Below, piece after piece: positions 55,701-62,745 of a stretch of 64,000 nucleotides of DNA. The notes beneath the pieces are model-generated. The model saw only the letters and a program-made list of their open reading frames with translations, had not been told where the DNA came from and did not search any database. The stretch is from Kocuria carniphila (lineage in GTDB: Bacteria; Actinomycetota; Actinomycetes; Actinomycetales; Micrococcaceae), in NCBI RefSeq assembly GCF_004136555.1, contig NZ_NOIT01000011.1:78796-142795 (forward strand), written 5' to 3'. Each line of letters opens with the position of its first letter. Position 1 is the first letter of the stretch. The position numbers were made by a program, and so were the translations under genes.

Positions 55701-56297
55701 GAGTTGATCAAACACACCGGTGCAACGGTCGTGGTGCCCAGCTACGCGCTGGCGCCCCTGCACACCGTGGACGAGGTGCAGCCGCTCGCGGACGGAACGC
55801 TCGAGTTGGCGCGTTCGCTCGGCAAGCGCGTGTACTTCATGGGTGATTCGTCCGGCGGTGGCCTGGCGCTGGCCCAGGCGCAGCGCTTGCGCGAGCAGGG
55901 TGAGTCGCTGAACGGCCTGGTGCTCATTGCGCCGTGGGTCGACGCGTCGCTCAGCAACCCCGAAATCTCGGCCTACGAGTCCAAGGACAACATGCTCAGC
56001 GTCAAGCGGCTGCAAGCTTCGGGTCGCTGGTGGGCCGGGGAGCGGGACGTGCTCGACCCGCTGGTCAGCCCGATCTACGGCTCGTTCGAGGGACTGCCGC
56101 GCACCCTGATTACTCAGGGCGACCGCGACATCCTCTACCCGGACACCATGAATACGGTGGCGGAACTGCAGCTCGCGGGCGTGGACACCACCACGATCGT
56201 GGCCGAGGGTGCGCCCCACACCTACTCGCTCATGGTGTGGACTCCCACCGCGCGCAAGGACGTGGAGGAGATCGCTCGCTGGATCCTGGAGGGGTAG
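52716..56297 (+). CDS. MMPL transporter fused to alpha/beta-hydrolase (esterase/lipase)
   Basis: A 1193-residue two-part protein. Residues 1-775 are an MMPL/RND transporter: helix 1 near 12-35, an extracytoplasmic loop with a Gln-rich coiled-coil (about 110-185), six helices (about 250-410, with LGVMLGLAVGIDYSLFVLNRHR), a second loop and six more helices (about 600-765, with IGILFGLAMDYQLFLGSGMREAYV). Residues 785-885 are an Ala/Gly/Ser/Thr-rich linker. Residues 930-1193 are a hormone-sensitive-lipase-type hydrolase: oxyanion HGGG at His978, nucleophile Ser1045 in GDSSGG, Asp1138 in GDRDILYPD and His1168 in GAPHTYSL. It may export a lipid and also cut or transfer its ester bond. GTG 52716 follows GGAG. 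A TetR gene precedes it. Confidence 0.9.
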   Translation: MARLLYRLGIGSARHAWAVIVAWIAVLAISVGAVAFSGVQLSNAITIPGTETQRLADRLQDELPEANQGTGRMVFYTEDGSEFTEEQRQGIADAVASTEGIDQVDSATNPFEAQSQLDDGRQQLVDGREQLEEGQQAIQQLQENLPPGANADQILQQRGIDPRQIQEQQAQLESGEQAMERMGDYRVVSEDGNSAISVVNFTVDQTSVTADAKEAVMNAVEDHSVDGVGVDFSQELSQDISALLGPAEIVGVVIAAIVLLVMLRALVPAILPVLTALIGVGISTAATLAFSGVIDMMSVTPMLGVMLGLAVGIDYSLFVLNRHRQQLRRGMEVKESIGMAVGTSGTAVFFAALTVIVALVALNITGIPFLGLMGTVAGVAVLIALLITLTLTPALLSLAGRKALPRKQRNAAPVEQHIDEHDVPFHLRHPWITSLLSVGVLVVLALPAQDMRLGLPDASTEAVDSTSYQAYQRIAEDFGAGENGPLVAVVDMPEGLSDDEATEKINLVSDRIAEQDDVANVLPGVTTDDNRTGVIQVIPESGPADAATEELVNNLRGLNGDALNGEDVKIGVAGTTAANIDVSQLLGEKLPLYLGVVIIISLLLLLMVFRSIVVPVIASLGFLLSVLASLGAVVAVYQWGWGGDLMGVHDPGPILSFLPTLMIGILFGLAMDYQLFLGSGMREAYVHGHPARQAVVYGFKAGRAVVTAAAIIMISVFAGFIFAHLSMIKPIGFALAIGVLLDAFVVRMFLIPAVMRIMGEKVWWLPRWLDKILPRVDVEGESLVRAGATAGAAGGAATAAVGSGSNSDSGSRSQRDDAAPTSDRDGSVSGGSAAPVAVGAGAHGGSAQASTSAIAGAAAAPGTTPAPVSTPTTDAAAGNSASGVVPVKAMAFSEVELRKADPALKATDALLPLLPSMPNEEETAREELSKDKPEAAPHKSMHERVNFRKVMVAGRPVLVVEPKSRAWGAVAPVIVYWHGGGYVNAMLGTHWRYLDELIKHTGATVVVPSYALAPLHTVDEVQPLADGTLELARSLGKRVYFMGDSSGGGLALAQAQRLREQGESLNGLVLIAPWVDASLSNPEISAYESKDNMLSVKRLQASGRWWAGERDVLDPLVSPIYGSFEGLPRTLITQGDRDILYPDTMNTVAELQLAGVDTTTIVAEGAPHTYSLMVWTPTARKDVEEIARWILEG

Positions 56298-56321
56298 CTA
56301 GTTTTTCCAAGGCTCACCCGG

Positions 56322-56400
56322 TGAGAGCCATTTGATAACGGCTTACGGCACGGTAACCACTGGTTACCGTGCCGTAAGCCGTTACGAGATGGTTTCGATG
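56322..56400. repeat. Intergenic hairpin repeat, family 2, copy 2
   Basis: A perfect 23-base-pair stem, 56336-56358 with 56362-56384, closes a three-base loop; the flanks GAGAGCCATTTGA and GAGATGGTTTC extend the pairing imperfectly. It lies between the MMPL gene and the convergent VTT-like gene. It shares the CGGCTTAC core and AAATGGCTCT flank with copy 1 at 49098. Confidence 0.7.
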
Positions 56401-56467
56401 CGGCCGGGGCCAGATTCACGCCTTGCTGACGACGCCGCTCGGTCGGCTTTGCGCATCCAGGCCAGCT

Positions 56468-57037
56468 TTAGCGGCCCACGTTCTTGAAGAACCACGTGTA
56501 GAAGCCGATCCAACCCGCGGCGAAGACGCTCCACCGGACCCACTCAGGAGCGTCCGGCAGGAGTTTTCGCCCCAGCACGGCCAACCCGCCAATGGCCGCG
56601 GTGACCAGGATGAATCTCGGAGCCCGCGCCGGAACGGACCACAGCAAAAACCGAGGCAGGGGCCGCCCCAATAGTCCGTTGGTCCGCGCATAAATCTTGT
56701 ACGGGGTGCCCCGCAGCGGCCCCGTCAGCAAAGCTGTGTATCCCTTGGCGGAGTAGTCCTCTTCGATCCGGCGCACCATGGCTGGGGAGACCGCGGGCAG
56801 CGTGACCAGCGCCCGTGCCGAGCGCGCTGCATCTGTCCTGGCACCCCACAGATGAGTGACTGCGCCACCCAGCACCGCGCCGGCGGTTGCGGAGGCCACG
56901 CACCTCAGGCCGCGTTTCGGGCTCTTCATGGCCACCGCGGACAACCACACGTCCGGGACGATGAAGAACACTGTGGCTTCCGCAAAACCCCACCCCGCTG
57001 CCACGGCATGATCTCGGCGGACCGTTGAACCTGTCAT
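56468..57037 (-). CDS. VTT/YqaA-like membrane protein
   Basis: A 189-residue membrane protein. GWGFAEATVFFIVPDVWLSAVAM near residue 15 and GPLRGTPYKIYARTNGLLG near residue 108 resemble the acidic-aromatic and arginine segments of VTT-domain (DedA/YqaA) proteins, and the last third has two clear helices. The YqaA group is uncharacterised. The start ATG 57037 gives a short basic N-terminus. It is convergent with the MMPL gene and divergent from the ArsR gene. Confidence 0.65.
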   Translation of the reverse strand: MTGSTVRRDHAVAAGWGFAEATVFFIVPDVWLSAVAMKSPKRGLRCVASATAGAVLGGAVTHLWGARTDAARSARALVTLPAVSPAMVRRIEEDYSAKGYTALLTGPLRGTPYKIYARTNGLLGRPLPRFLLWSVPARAPRFILVTAAIGGLAVLGRKLLPDAPEWVRWSVFAAGWIGFYTWFFKNVGR

Positions 57038-57135
57038 GTACCCTCCGAGGTCGAGCAGTGCTTAGCAGCTGTGACGCCCATTCTGCCCGCTCGTGACGGT
57101 TCAGCGCGGACCTACACAATCATCGTTAATGGACG

Positions 57136-57150
57136 ATATGATCGTCATAT
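57136..57150. promoter_or_regulatory. Metal-sensor operator overlapping arsR-type start codon
   Basis: ATATGATCGTCATAT is a perfect 6-3-6 palindrome whose right end overlaps the ATG at 57149. ATATGA/TCATAT half-sites are close to those of SmtB/CzrA-type ArsR sensors. It should let the repressor block its own operon, including the CDF exporter. Confidence 0.65.
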
Positions 57151-57541
57151 GACGATGAAAATCCATTCGAGCGGGCCCCTGTGGTTCGAGGACCGCAGCG
57201 CCTACGCAGCGCTCTTCCACGCTCTGGCGGAACCAACCCGGTTGGCCCTGCTGGAACACCTGGCCACGGGCGAGCATCGAGTGCGAGACATGGTCGATCA
57301 CATGCAGCTTGCGCAGTCCACGGTGAGCAAACATCTGGCGTGCCTTCGGGATTGCGGCCTGGTCTCGGTGCGCGTTGAGGGGCGGTCGTCATGGTTCTCA
57401 CTGGTTGACCCCGGGCGTTTGGAGAAATTGGTGGCGATGGCCGATGAGCTCATGACCGCGTCCCACGCCGCAGGATCCCTGCGCGATCATCGTGAGCGCC
57501 ACGAGAAGATCACCGGCCAAGTTGTTCCCGAGGAGGGATGA
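57149..57541 (+). CDS. ArsR/SmtB-family metal-sensing repressor
   Basis: A 130-residue winged-helix repressor. RSAYAALFHALAEPTRLALLEHL forms the first helices, VRDMVDHMQLAQSTVSKHLACLRDCGLV the DNA-recognition helix (about residues 49-76), and GRSSWFSLVDPGRLEKL the wing. The C-terminal His-rich helix (SHAAGSLRDHRERHEK) offers ligands for zinc in the alpha-5 manner. The stop overlaps the CDF start (ATGA), so both form one operon. Zn(II) or a similar divalent ion is the likely inducer. Confidence 0.9.
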   Translation: MTMKIHSSGPLWFEDRSAYAALFHALAEPTRLALLEHLATGEHRVRDMVDHMQLAQSTVSKHLACLRDCGLVSVRVEGRSSWFSLVDPGRLEKLVAMADELMTASHAAGSLRDHRERHEKITGQVVPEEG

Positions 57542-58482
57542 CGAACATGGGTCACGACCACAGCCATTCCCACGTGCCTCAGGCCGCGGACCGGGGCATG
57601 CGCCGTCGGCTGGTGATTGCTTTCGGTATCACGGCAATCATCGTGATTGCCCAGGCCGTGGGCAGTGTGATCACCGGGAGTCTCGCGCTGCTCACGGACA
57701 CCGCCCACGCGGCGGCGGATGCTTCGGGCCTATTGGTCGCCGTCATCGCGGCGACCATGATGCTGCGCCCACCCAGTGGCAGTCGCACATGGGGCTTCGC
57801 CCGCATCGAGGTGATCGCGGCGCTCGGTCAAGCCGTGCTGCTCCTGGGGGTGGGCATCTACGCAGCGATCGAGGGCATTCGGCGCCTCTTCGAACCCAGT
57901 AACATCCCCTCGGTTGAACTGTTGATCTTCGGTGTCATTGGTCTGGTCGCCAACATCGCCGCGATGGCGGTGCTCGCGTCCGCCCGGGACTCGAACTTCA
58001 ACATGCGCGCGGCGTTCCTCGAGGTGCTCAACGATGCCCTCGGCTCCATGGGCGTGATCATCGCCGCGATCGTCATCCACACCACCGGGTTCCAGCGCGC
58101 GGACACCATCGCCGGCCTGTTCATTGCCGCCCTGATCCTTCCCCGCGCCTTCCGGCTGCTGCGCGAAACCGTGGGTGTGCTCATGGAGTTCGCGCCCAAG
58201 GGTGTGGACCTGAACGAGGTTCGCGAGCACATCATGGAGCTGGAGCACGTGCGCGATGTTCATGACGTCCACGCGTCCACCATCGGGACTGGTCTGCCCG
58301 TGCTGTCCGCTCACGTGGTCGTGGAGGACCGGTGCTTCAGCTCCGGTCACGCCCCGGAGATCTTGGAAGCGGTCCTGGGCTGCGTGCGCGAGCACTTCCC
58401 GGTCTCCTTCGACCACGCGACCATCCAGCTGGAAACCGCTGCGCTGCGGGACAAGGAATCTCCGGACGTGCGCCACGCGTAG
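57538..58482 (+). CDS. Cation diffusion facilitator (zinc-type exporter)
   Basis: A 314-residue six-helix CDF protein. The N-terminus has the metal-binding-like GHDHSHSHVP cluster. Helix 2 carries the canonical HxxxD (TDTAHAAADASG). In helix 5 the equivalent position reads EVLNDALGSMGV, so Glu replaces the usual His of HxxxD. The C-terminal domain (about 215-300) has the cytosolic metal-sensing histidines (HDVHASTIG, SSGHAPE). It exports Zn2+ or related ions with proton exchange. Co-transcribed with the ArsR gene. Confidence 0.92.
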   Translation: MTNMGHDHSHSHVPQAADRGMRRRLVIAFGITAIIVIAQAVGSVITGSLALLTDTAHAAADASGLLVAVIAATMMLRPPSGSRTWGFARIEVIAALGQAVLLLGVGIYAAIEGIRRLFEPSNIPSVELLIFGVIGLVANIAAMAVLASARDSNFNMRAAFLEVLNDALGSMGVIIAAIVIHTTGFQRADTIAGLFIAALILPRAFRLLRETVGVLMEFAPKGVDLNEVREHIMELEHVRDVHDVHASTIGTGLPVLSAHVVVEDRCFSSGHAPEILEAVLGCVREHFPVSFDHATIQLETAALRDKESPDVRHA

Positions 58483-58580
58483 AACGCGAAAGTCCACAGG
58501 CCGTTCGCCGGGGTCCATCAGGGTAACGACCGAGTGTGCCAAGGTGGCATTAACCGATCCGCGCACTCCCGAGGTGATCC

Positions 58581-59264
58581 ATGGGCCCCAGTACCAGTTC
58601 CCCCAACGCGCCGGACCCCCTGCGCCGACCCATTCCGCAACGCACCACCGGCTGGGCCACGCGCATCGCGTCCGCCCTGCAGCGGGCGGGCCTGAAACCC
58701 AACCACATCTCCGTGGCCTCGGTCGGCTTCGCGCTCCTGGGTTGCCTGTGTCTGGTGCTTTCCGCACATTTCGACGACGCCGCTCGCCTCCTCCTACTCA
58801 TCGTCGCCGCCGTGACCATCCCGTTGCGCCTCGTGTGCAACATGTTCGACGGCATGTTGGCGGTGGAGGGCGGACTGAAAACACCCACCGGTGAGCTGTT
58901 CAACGAAGTACCGGACCGGATCTCGGACCTGGCCCTGCTTGCGGGAGCCGGGTATGCGGCGTCGGCGATGGACGGCGGCGTGACCCTGGGTTGGCTTGCG
59001 GGAAGTCTCGCCGTCCTGACCGCCTACGTGCGCACGCTGGGAGTGAGCGCGGGAGCGGGGCAGTTCTTCGGTGGCGTGATGGCCAAGCAACAGCGGATGT
59101 GGACGCTCATGGTCGGGATCTTGGCCACCATGATCGAACCGCTGCTCAATCTGCCGCGCGGGTGGATGCTGATCGTGACGCTGATCCTCATTGCCGCGGC
59201 CTCCGCGCTCACGGTGGTCACGCGGCTGCGGTGGATTGCCCGCGAACTCACGAGACGAGGCTGA
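58581..59264 (+). CDS. CDP-alcohol phosphatidyltransferase (YnbA-like)
   Basis: A 227-residue membrane enzyme with five or six helices. The signature segment reads CNMFDGMLAVEGG, then TPTGELFNEVPDRISD; the standard family motif is DGxxARx8GxxxDxxxD. Here Arg is replaced by Val-Glu and the first Asp of the second pair by Asn. The same altered pattern is typical of the YnbA subgroup. It would join a CDP-activated lipid to an unknown alcohol. The CdsA-like gene starts three bases after its stop, matching the E. coli ynbA-ynbB arrangement. Confidence 0.83.
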   Translation: MGPSTSSPNAPDPLRRPIPQRTTGWATRIASALQRAGLKPNHISVASVGFALLGCLCLVLSAHFDDAARLLLLIVAAVTIPLRLVCNMFDGMLAVEGGLKTPTGELFNEVPDRISDLALLAGAGYAASAMDGGVTLGWLAGSLAVLTAYVRTLGVSAGAGQFFGGVMAKQQRMWTLMVGILATMIEPLLNLPRGWMLIVTLILIAAASALTVVTRLRWIARELTRRG

Positions 59265-59267
59265 GCC

Positions 59268-60266
59268 ATGACCGAGATCGGGCTGATCGGTCCGCAGTCG
59301 ATTCGGCTGCTGATCGGCGTTGGGGTGTTTCTGGTGGTGGCCACCGTGGTTGCCGAGATCATCTTCCGGCGCACCACCAAGGAAGGGCTGCGGAACACCC
59401 TGATCAACGTTCGTCAGCGGATTTTCGCCTGGTGGATCATGGTGGGTGTGCTCGCCGTGAGCCTGGCGCTCGGCGAAACCGTGATGCTCGTGCTGTTCAT
59501 GCTGCTCTCGCTCGTGGCGCTGCGGGAGTTCATGGCGCTGGTCCCGGCCGGCGAGAAGGACGCCCGCACGCTGATCTGGATCATGGCCGTGCTGACCCCA
59601 CTGCACTACTGGTTCGTGTGGGAGCACTGGTACGGGATGTTCGCCATTTTCCTCCCGGTCTACGCGTTCCTTTTCCTGCCCGTGCTGTTGGCGCTGTCTG
59701 GCAGAACCGATCATTTCCTGCACCGCGCGGCCCTGAGCCAATGGGGGCTCATGGTGTGCGTGTACGCGCTAAGTCATCTGCCCGCGATCCTGCAATTGCC
59801 GGTTGCGTTCAATCAGGGCAAATCCGCGGCGGATGGTTCTGCCGTGGGCTCCGGTCGCGTGGAAGGTGGAGCGCTCCTGCTGTTCGTGTGCGTGGTGGTG
59901 CAGGGCTCTGACGTGCTGCAGTATCTGTGGGGCAAAACCCTGGGCCGCCACAAGATCGCGCCGAACGTGAGCCCCAACAAGACGTGGGAAGGCTTCATCG
60001 GGGGAGTGCTCTCCGCGACCGCCCTGGGTGCCGCACTGTGGTGGCTGACCCCGTTCACGCCGTGGCAAGCCGCTTTGCTGTCGCTGATCGCGTGCCTCAT
60101 GGGCTTCGTGGGCGGCCTGGTGATGAGCAGTCTCAAACGTGATCGCGACATCAAAGACTTTGGCGCAATCATCCCCGGTCACGGCGGCATCCTGGACCGC
60201 ACGGACTCTCTGATCTTCGCGGCGCCGGTGTTCTTCCACCTGACGAGATTCTTCTTCAGTGGTTGA
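59268..60266 (+). CDS. Phosphatidate cytidylyltransferase (CdsA/YnbB-like)
   Basis: A 332-residue membrane protein with about eight helices. The C-terminal signature SLKRDRDIKDFGAIIPGHGG followed by ILDRTDSLIFAAP is the CdsA family hallmark that binds CTP and metal. NVSPNKTWEGFIGGVL near residue 235 is the other conserved block. It makes CDP-diacylglycerol from phosphatidate and CTP. As part of a YnbA-YnbB-like pair it probably supplies CDP-lipid to its neighbour; a housekeeping cdsA should exist elsewhere. Confidence 0.9.
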   Translation: MTEIGLIGPQSIRLLIGVGVFLVVATVVAEIIFRRTTKEGLRNTLINVRQRIFAWWIMVGVLAVSLALGETVMLVLFMLLSLVALREFMALVPAGEKDARTLIWIMAVLTPLHYWFVWEHWYGMFAIFLPVYAFLFLPVLLALSGRTDHFLHRAALSQWGLMVCVYALSHLPAILQLPVAFNQGKSAADGSAVGSGRVEGGALLLFVCVVVQGSDVLQYLWGKTLGRHKIAPNVSPNKTWEGFIGGVLSATALGAALWWLTPFTPWQAALLSLIACLMGFVGGLVMSSLKRDRDIKDFGAIIPGHGGILDRTDSLIFAAPVFFHLTRFFFSG

Positions 60267-60280
60267 TCGCCGACGCTTGG

Positions 60281-60550
60281 CTACTGAGAGCGATACACCC
60301 GAGACCGGTGATCCACTTCAAGGATCAGGATGACGATCTCTTCGTCACGGATTTCGGCGAGGGCTCCGTAATCACCAACGCGGTAACGCCAGAGGCCTGA
60401 CAGAGGGCTAGTCAGCGCCTTCCCGTGAACTCGGGGGTCTTCGAGTTCACCGACCTGAGCGATTTTTTGGACGATGCGCTTTGCGATGGTCTTGTCGAGC
60501 TTCCCCAACTGCTTCTTGGCCGTTGCCGTGATCTTAATCGTCCAGGCCAA
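60281..60550 (-). CDS. RelE-type toxin with altered active site
   Basis: An 89-residue RelE/ParE-fold protein: MAWTIKITATAKKQLGKLDK, then GLWRYRVGDYG and ILILEVDHRSRVYRS. The residue after the conserved GDY is Gly62; in RelE toxins this position is an arginine (Arg61 in E. coli RelE) that is important for mRNA cleavage. The codon is GGA, one base from CGA (Arg). It overlaps the antitoxin gene by 17 bases. Probably a weakened or dead toxin. Confidence 0.8.
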   Translation of the reverse strand: MAWTIKITATAKKQLGKLDKTIAKRIVQKIAQVGELEDPRVHGKALTSPLSGLWRYRVGDYGALAEIRDEEIVILILEVDHRSRVYRSQ

Positions 60551-60743
60551 GGTCCTTCACCACATCCTCCAAGTCGAAGACAGGTTCCCCACCAGAGTGA
60601 ACACGCTCTACAAGCGCCGCGATTCGATAGGTCTCTTCCATACGTGGAAGTGACTCCTCAATGGCTTCACGAAGGTAATAGGACTTGGGTCGCCCCGTTG
60701 AGCGAGCGAGCCATCCTGGCCGCGCGTAAAATTGCCAGCACAC
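60534..60743 (-). pseudogene. RelB-type antitoxin, N-terminally truncated
   Basis: The last 55 residues (STGRPKSYYLREAIEESLPR, then EETYRIAALVERVHSGG) are a normal ribbon-helix-helix-linked antitoxin of the TGRPKSYY class. Intact members start with about 15-20 residues of a beta-strand (M-x-S-V-R-L-P type) that binds DNA. Here the frame before TGRPK is CWQFYARPGWLARS, not a family sequence, and it starts from a GTG without good ribosome site. A short stretch in another frame (SVLAILRAAR) resembles the lost part, which suggests a frameshift or deletion. Confidence 0.6.
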
Positions 60744-60776
60744 TACCTATCGGTGTCTCGCGAGAGGAAGCAGATC

Positions 60777-61196
60777 ATGCCCAAGGCAAACAAGGACGGT
60801 CGCGCGATTCAGGACGAAATTCCGTCTACTCTGCAACGTTCGGATGAGAAGGCCCAGGACACGTTCGCGCAGACCTATGACTCCGCCAAGGACGAGTACG
60901 ACAGCTCATCGCGGGCGGCACGCACCGCGTGGTCAGCGGTGAAGCACACCCACGAGAAGGTGGGGGACCACTGGGAGCCCAAGGACGAGAGCGGACCCTC
61001 GGACGATCGTGCCGAAAAAGGTGGGCTCAACAAGGAAGAGTCCGCGGGCGGCGTCGACGCCAATGCCAGCAAGGACCACCTGTACGAGATCGCTCAGGAA
61101 TTGGACATCGAGGGCCGCTCGGACATGACCAAGGACGAGCTGGTTGATGCCATCGACAAGGCCAACCAGAAAAAGACCAAGGAATCCCGCAGCTAG
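60777..61196 (+). CDS. ChaB-family protein with Rho N-terminal-like domain
   Basis: A 139-residue hydrophilic protein. Residues 12-60 match ChaB (IPSTLQRSDEKAQDTFAQTYDSAKDEY, then AWSAVKHTHEKVGDHW); residues 98-135 match a Rho N-terminal/SAP-like helix-extended-helix (HLYEIAQELDIEGRSDMTKDELVDAIDK). The middle is a charged linker. ChaB is linked by name to cation transport regulation in E. coli, but its role is unclear; the C-terminal domain suggests nucleic-acid contact. Its stop overlaps the convergent GNAT gene by four bases. Confidence 0.83.
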   Translation: MPKANKDGRAIQDEIPSTLQRSDEKAQDTFAQTYDSAKDEYDSSSRAARTAWSAVKHTHEKVGDHWEPKDESGPSDDRAEKGGLNKEESAGGVDANASKDHLYEIAQELDIEGRSDMTKDELVDAIDKANQKKTKESRS

Positions 61197-61672
61197 AGTT
61201 TCCGGCCCAGGAACACGGTGGCCGTGGTGTTCTCGTGGAAGGGTTCCACGGGTTCGTAGCCGCGCTTGCGGAACATGGCGATGCCCTCGACCATCTCTTC
61301 GTTAAGGGAGACCACGGCGGTGTGGGCACCCAGCGCACGAACCTTGTTCTCCAACGAGCGAACGAGTGTGCGGGCATGACCCTTGCCGCGGTGATCGGGC
61401 GTGACCCAGATGCGCCGGAGTTCGGCGGTCGTGTCGTCGAGCTTGCGGACCGCGCCGCACGCAATGACCTCGCCGGAGATCAGTTCCGTCATGAGAAAGA
61501 AATCGCCGTTGGGTGGCGTGACCTGCTCCGGTGAGGTGCTTTCGGTGAGGTCAGGATCGAAACCGCCGTCGATGCGGTGATCGAGTTCGCTGAAGTACGC
61601 GGTCAGCACTTTCTGCGTGTGATCGCTGGCGGCTTGGCCTTCCAGGATGCGTACGGGTGCGATGGCGTTCAT
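61193..61672 (-). CDS. GNAT-family N-acetyltransferase
   Basis: A 159-residue acetyltransferase. ELRRIWVTPDHRGKGHARTLVRSLENK contains the acetyl-CoA-binding R-x-x-G-x-G/A loop (about residues 90-116), followed by AVVSLNEEMVEGIAMFRKRGYEPVEPF with the family C-terminal strand. Substrate unknown. The start at 61672 begins MNAIAP; the frame continues to 61705 upstream. Confidence 0.87.
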   Translation of the reverse strand: MNAIAPVRILEGQAASDHTQKVLTAYFSELDHRIDGGFDPDLTESTSPEQVTPPNGDFFLMTELISGEVIACGAVRKLDDTTAELRRIWVTPDHRGKGHARTLVRSLENKVRALGAHTAVVSLNEEMVEGIAMFRKRGYEPVEPFHENTTATVFLGRKL

Positions 61673-61734
61673 CCCCCCATGGTGACACCGATGCCTACTG
61701 TTCACCAGGGCCTAACTCGTAGTAGTTTTCGGCC

Positions 61735-62697
61735 ATGACTCCGACGCCTACCGGGAACAAGCCCCGCGTATCGATTTTGGTTCCCACCCCGTTGTTGGTG
61801 GTGGAGATGACCGAGCCCGCTGCCTACCGCAATCGCAGTGACCACGAGTCGGATGTTCATCTGCATCCGGGCGGGCAGGGGCTGTGGGTGGCCCGTATGG
61901 CCGGGTCGCTCGGGGCCGAAATTTCCATCAACGGACCCTTCGGCGGAGAGTTGGGGTCGCTGATCCGCACCATGCTCGACGGCATGGGTATGCAGGTCAA
62001 CGCCGTGCGCTACAGCTACGGCAATGGTGGTTATGTCTACGACTTGCGCGGTGAAGATCGGGAGACCCAGGCGCACATGCCGCCGCCGGAGCTGTCCCGT
62101 CATGAGTTGGATGACCTGTACGGTACTGCCTTCGTGGATGCGTTGGCCTCGGATGTTCTGGTGGTCACGGGTGCGGAGCCGGCGGACGTGATTCCGTCGT
62201 CCTTCTTTGGTCGGCTCATTCGCGATACCCGCGACGCCGGCACACCCGTGGTCGCGGACCTGAGCGGAAAACCCGCTTTGGCCAGTGTCGACGCGGGCGT
62301 AGATGTTCTCAAGATCAGCCACGAGGAGATCATGGACCTCGAGATCGTGGAGGACGAAACCGCCGAGTCTCTCACCGAGGCCGGCAAAATGTTGCTGGAA
62401 CGCGGGGCGGGCGCCGTCGTCATCTCGCGCGCGAAGGACCCCGCCCTGTTGGTCGAGAAGAACTCGGTGCGGGAGGTGTCCGCGCCGTCGATCACCCCGT
62501 TGGACCACCGGGGCGCGGGGGACTCGATGACGGCCGGGATTTCCGTGGGTCTCGCGCGAGGGCTCGACCTGGTCGACGCCGTGGCGCTGGGTGCTTCTGC
62601 CGGTGCACTCAATGTGGCGCGGCGGGGTTTAGGCACGGGTAATCGCACGACCATCGAGAAATTCGCACGGCAGATCACCGTCCGGAAGCTGACCTAA
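61735..62697 (+). CDS. PfkB-family carbohydrate kinase
   Basis: A 320-residue ribokinase-fold kinase. HPGGQGLWVARMAGSLGAE is the N-terminal substrate-binding GG motif, and LDHRGAGDSMTAGISVGLARG contains the anion-hole GAGD with the catalytic Asp. The group is close to 1-phosphofructokinase or tagatose-6-phosphate kinase but may act on another sugar phosphate. No PTS or sugar gene is adjacent. No ribosome site is seen before ATG 61735; leaderless translation is likely. Confidence 0.85.
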   Translation: MTPTPTGNKPRVSILVPTPLLVVEMTEPAAYRNRSDHESDVHLHPGGQGLWVARMAGSLGAEISINGPFGGELGSLIRTMLDGMGMQVNAVRYSYGNGGYVYDLRGEDRETQAHMPPPELSRHELDDLYGTAFVDALASDVLVVTGAEPADVIPSSFFGRLIRDTRDAGTPVVADLSGKPALASVDAGVDVLKISHEEIMDLEIVEDETAESLTEAGKMLLERGAGAVVISRAKDPALLVEKNSVREVSAPSITPLDHRGAGDSMTAGISVGLARGLDLVDAVALGASAGALNVARRGLGTGNRTTIEKFARQITVRKLT

Positions 62698-62745
62698 ACA
62701 TGCTCGGCTCTGGTGAGCGGGCGGGTGGCATGGAAGCATGGGGCC

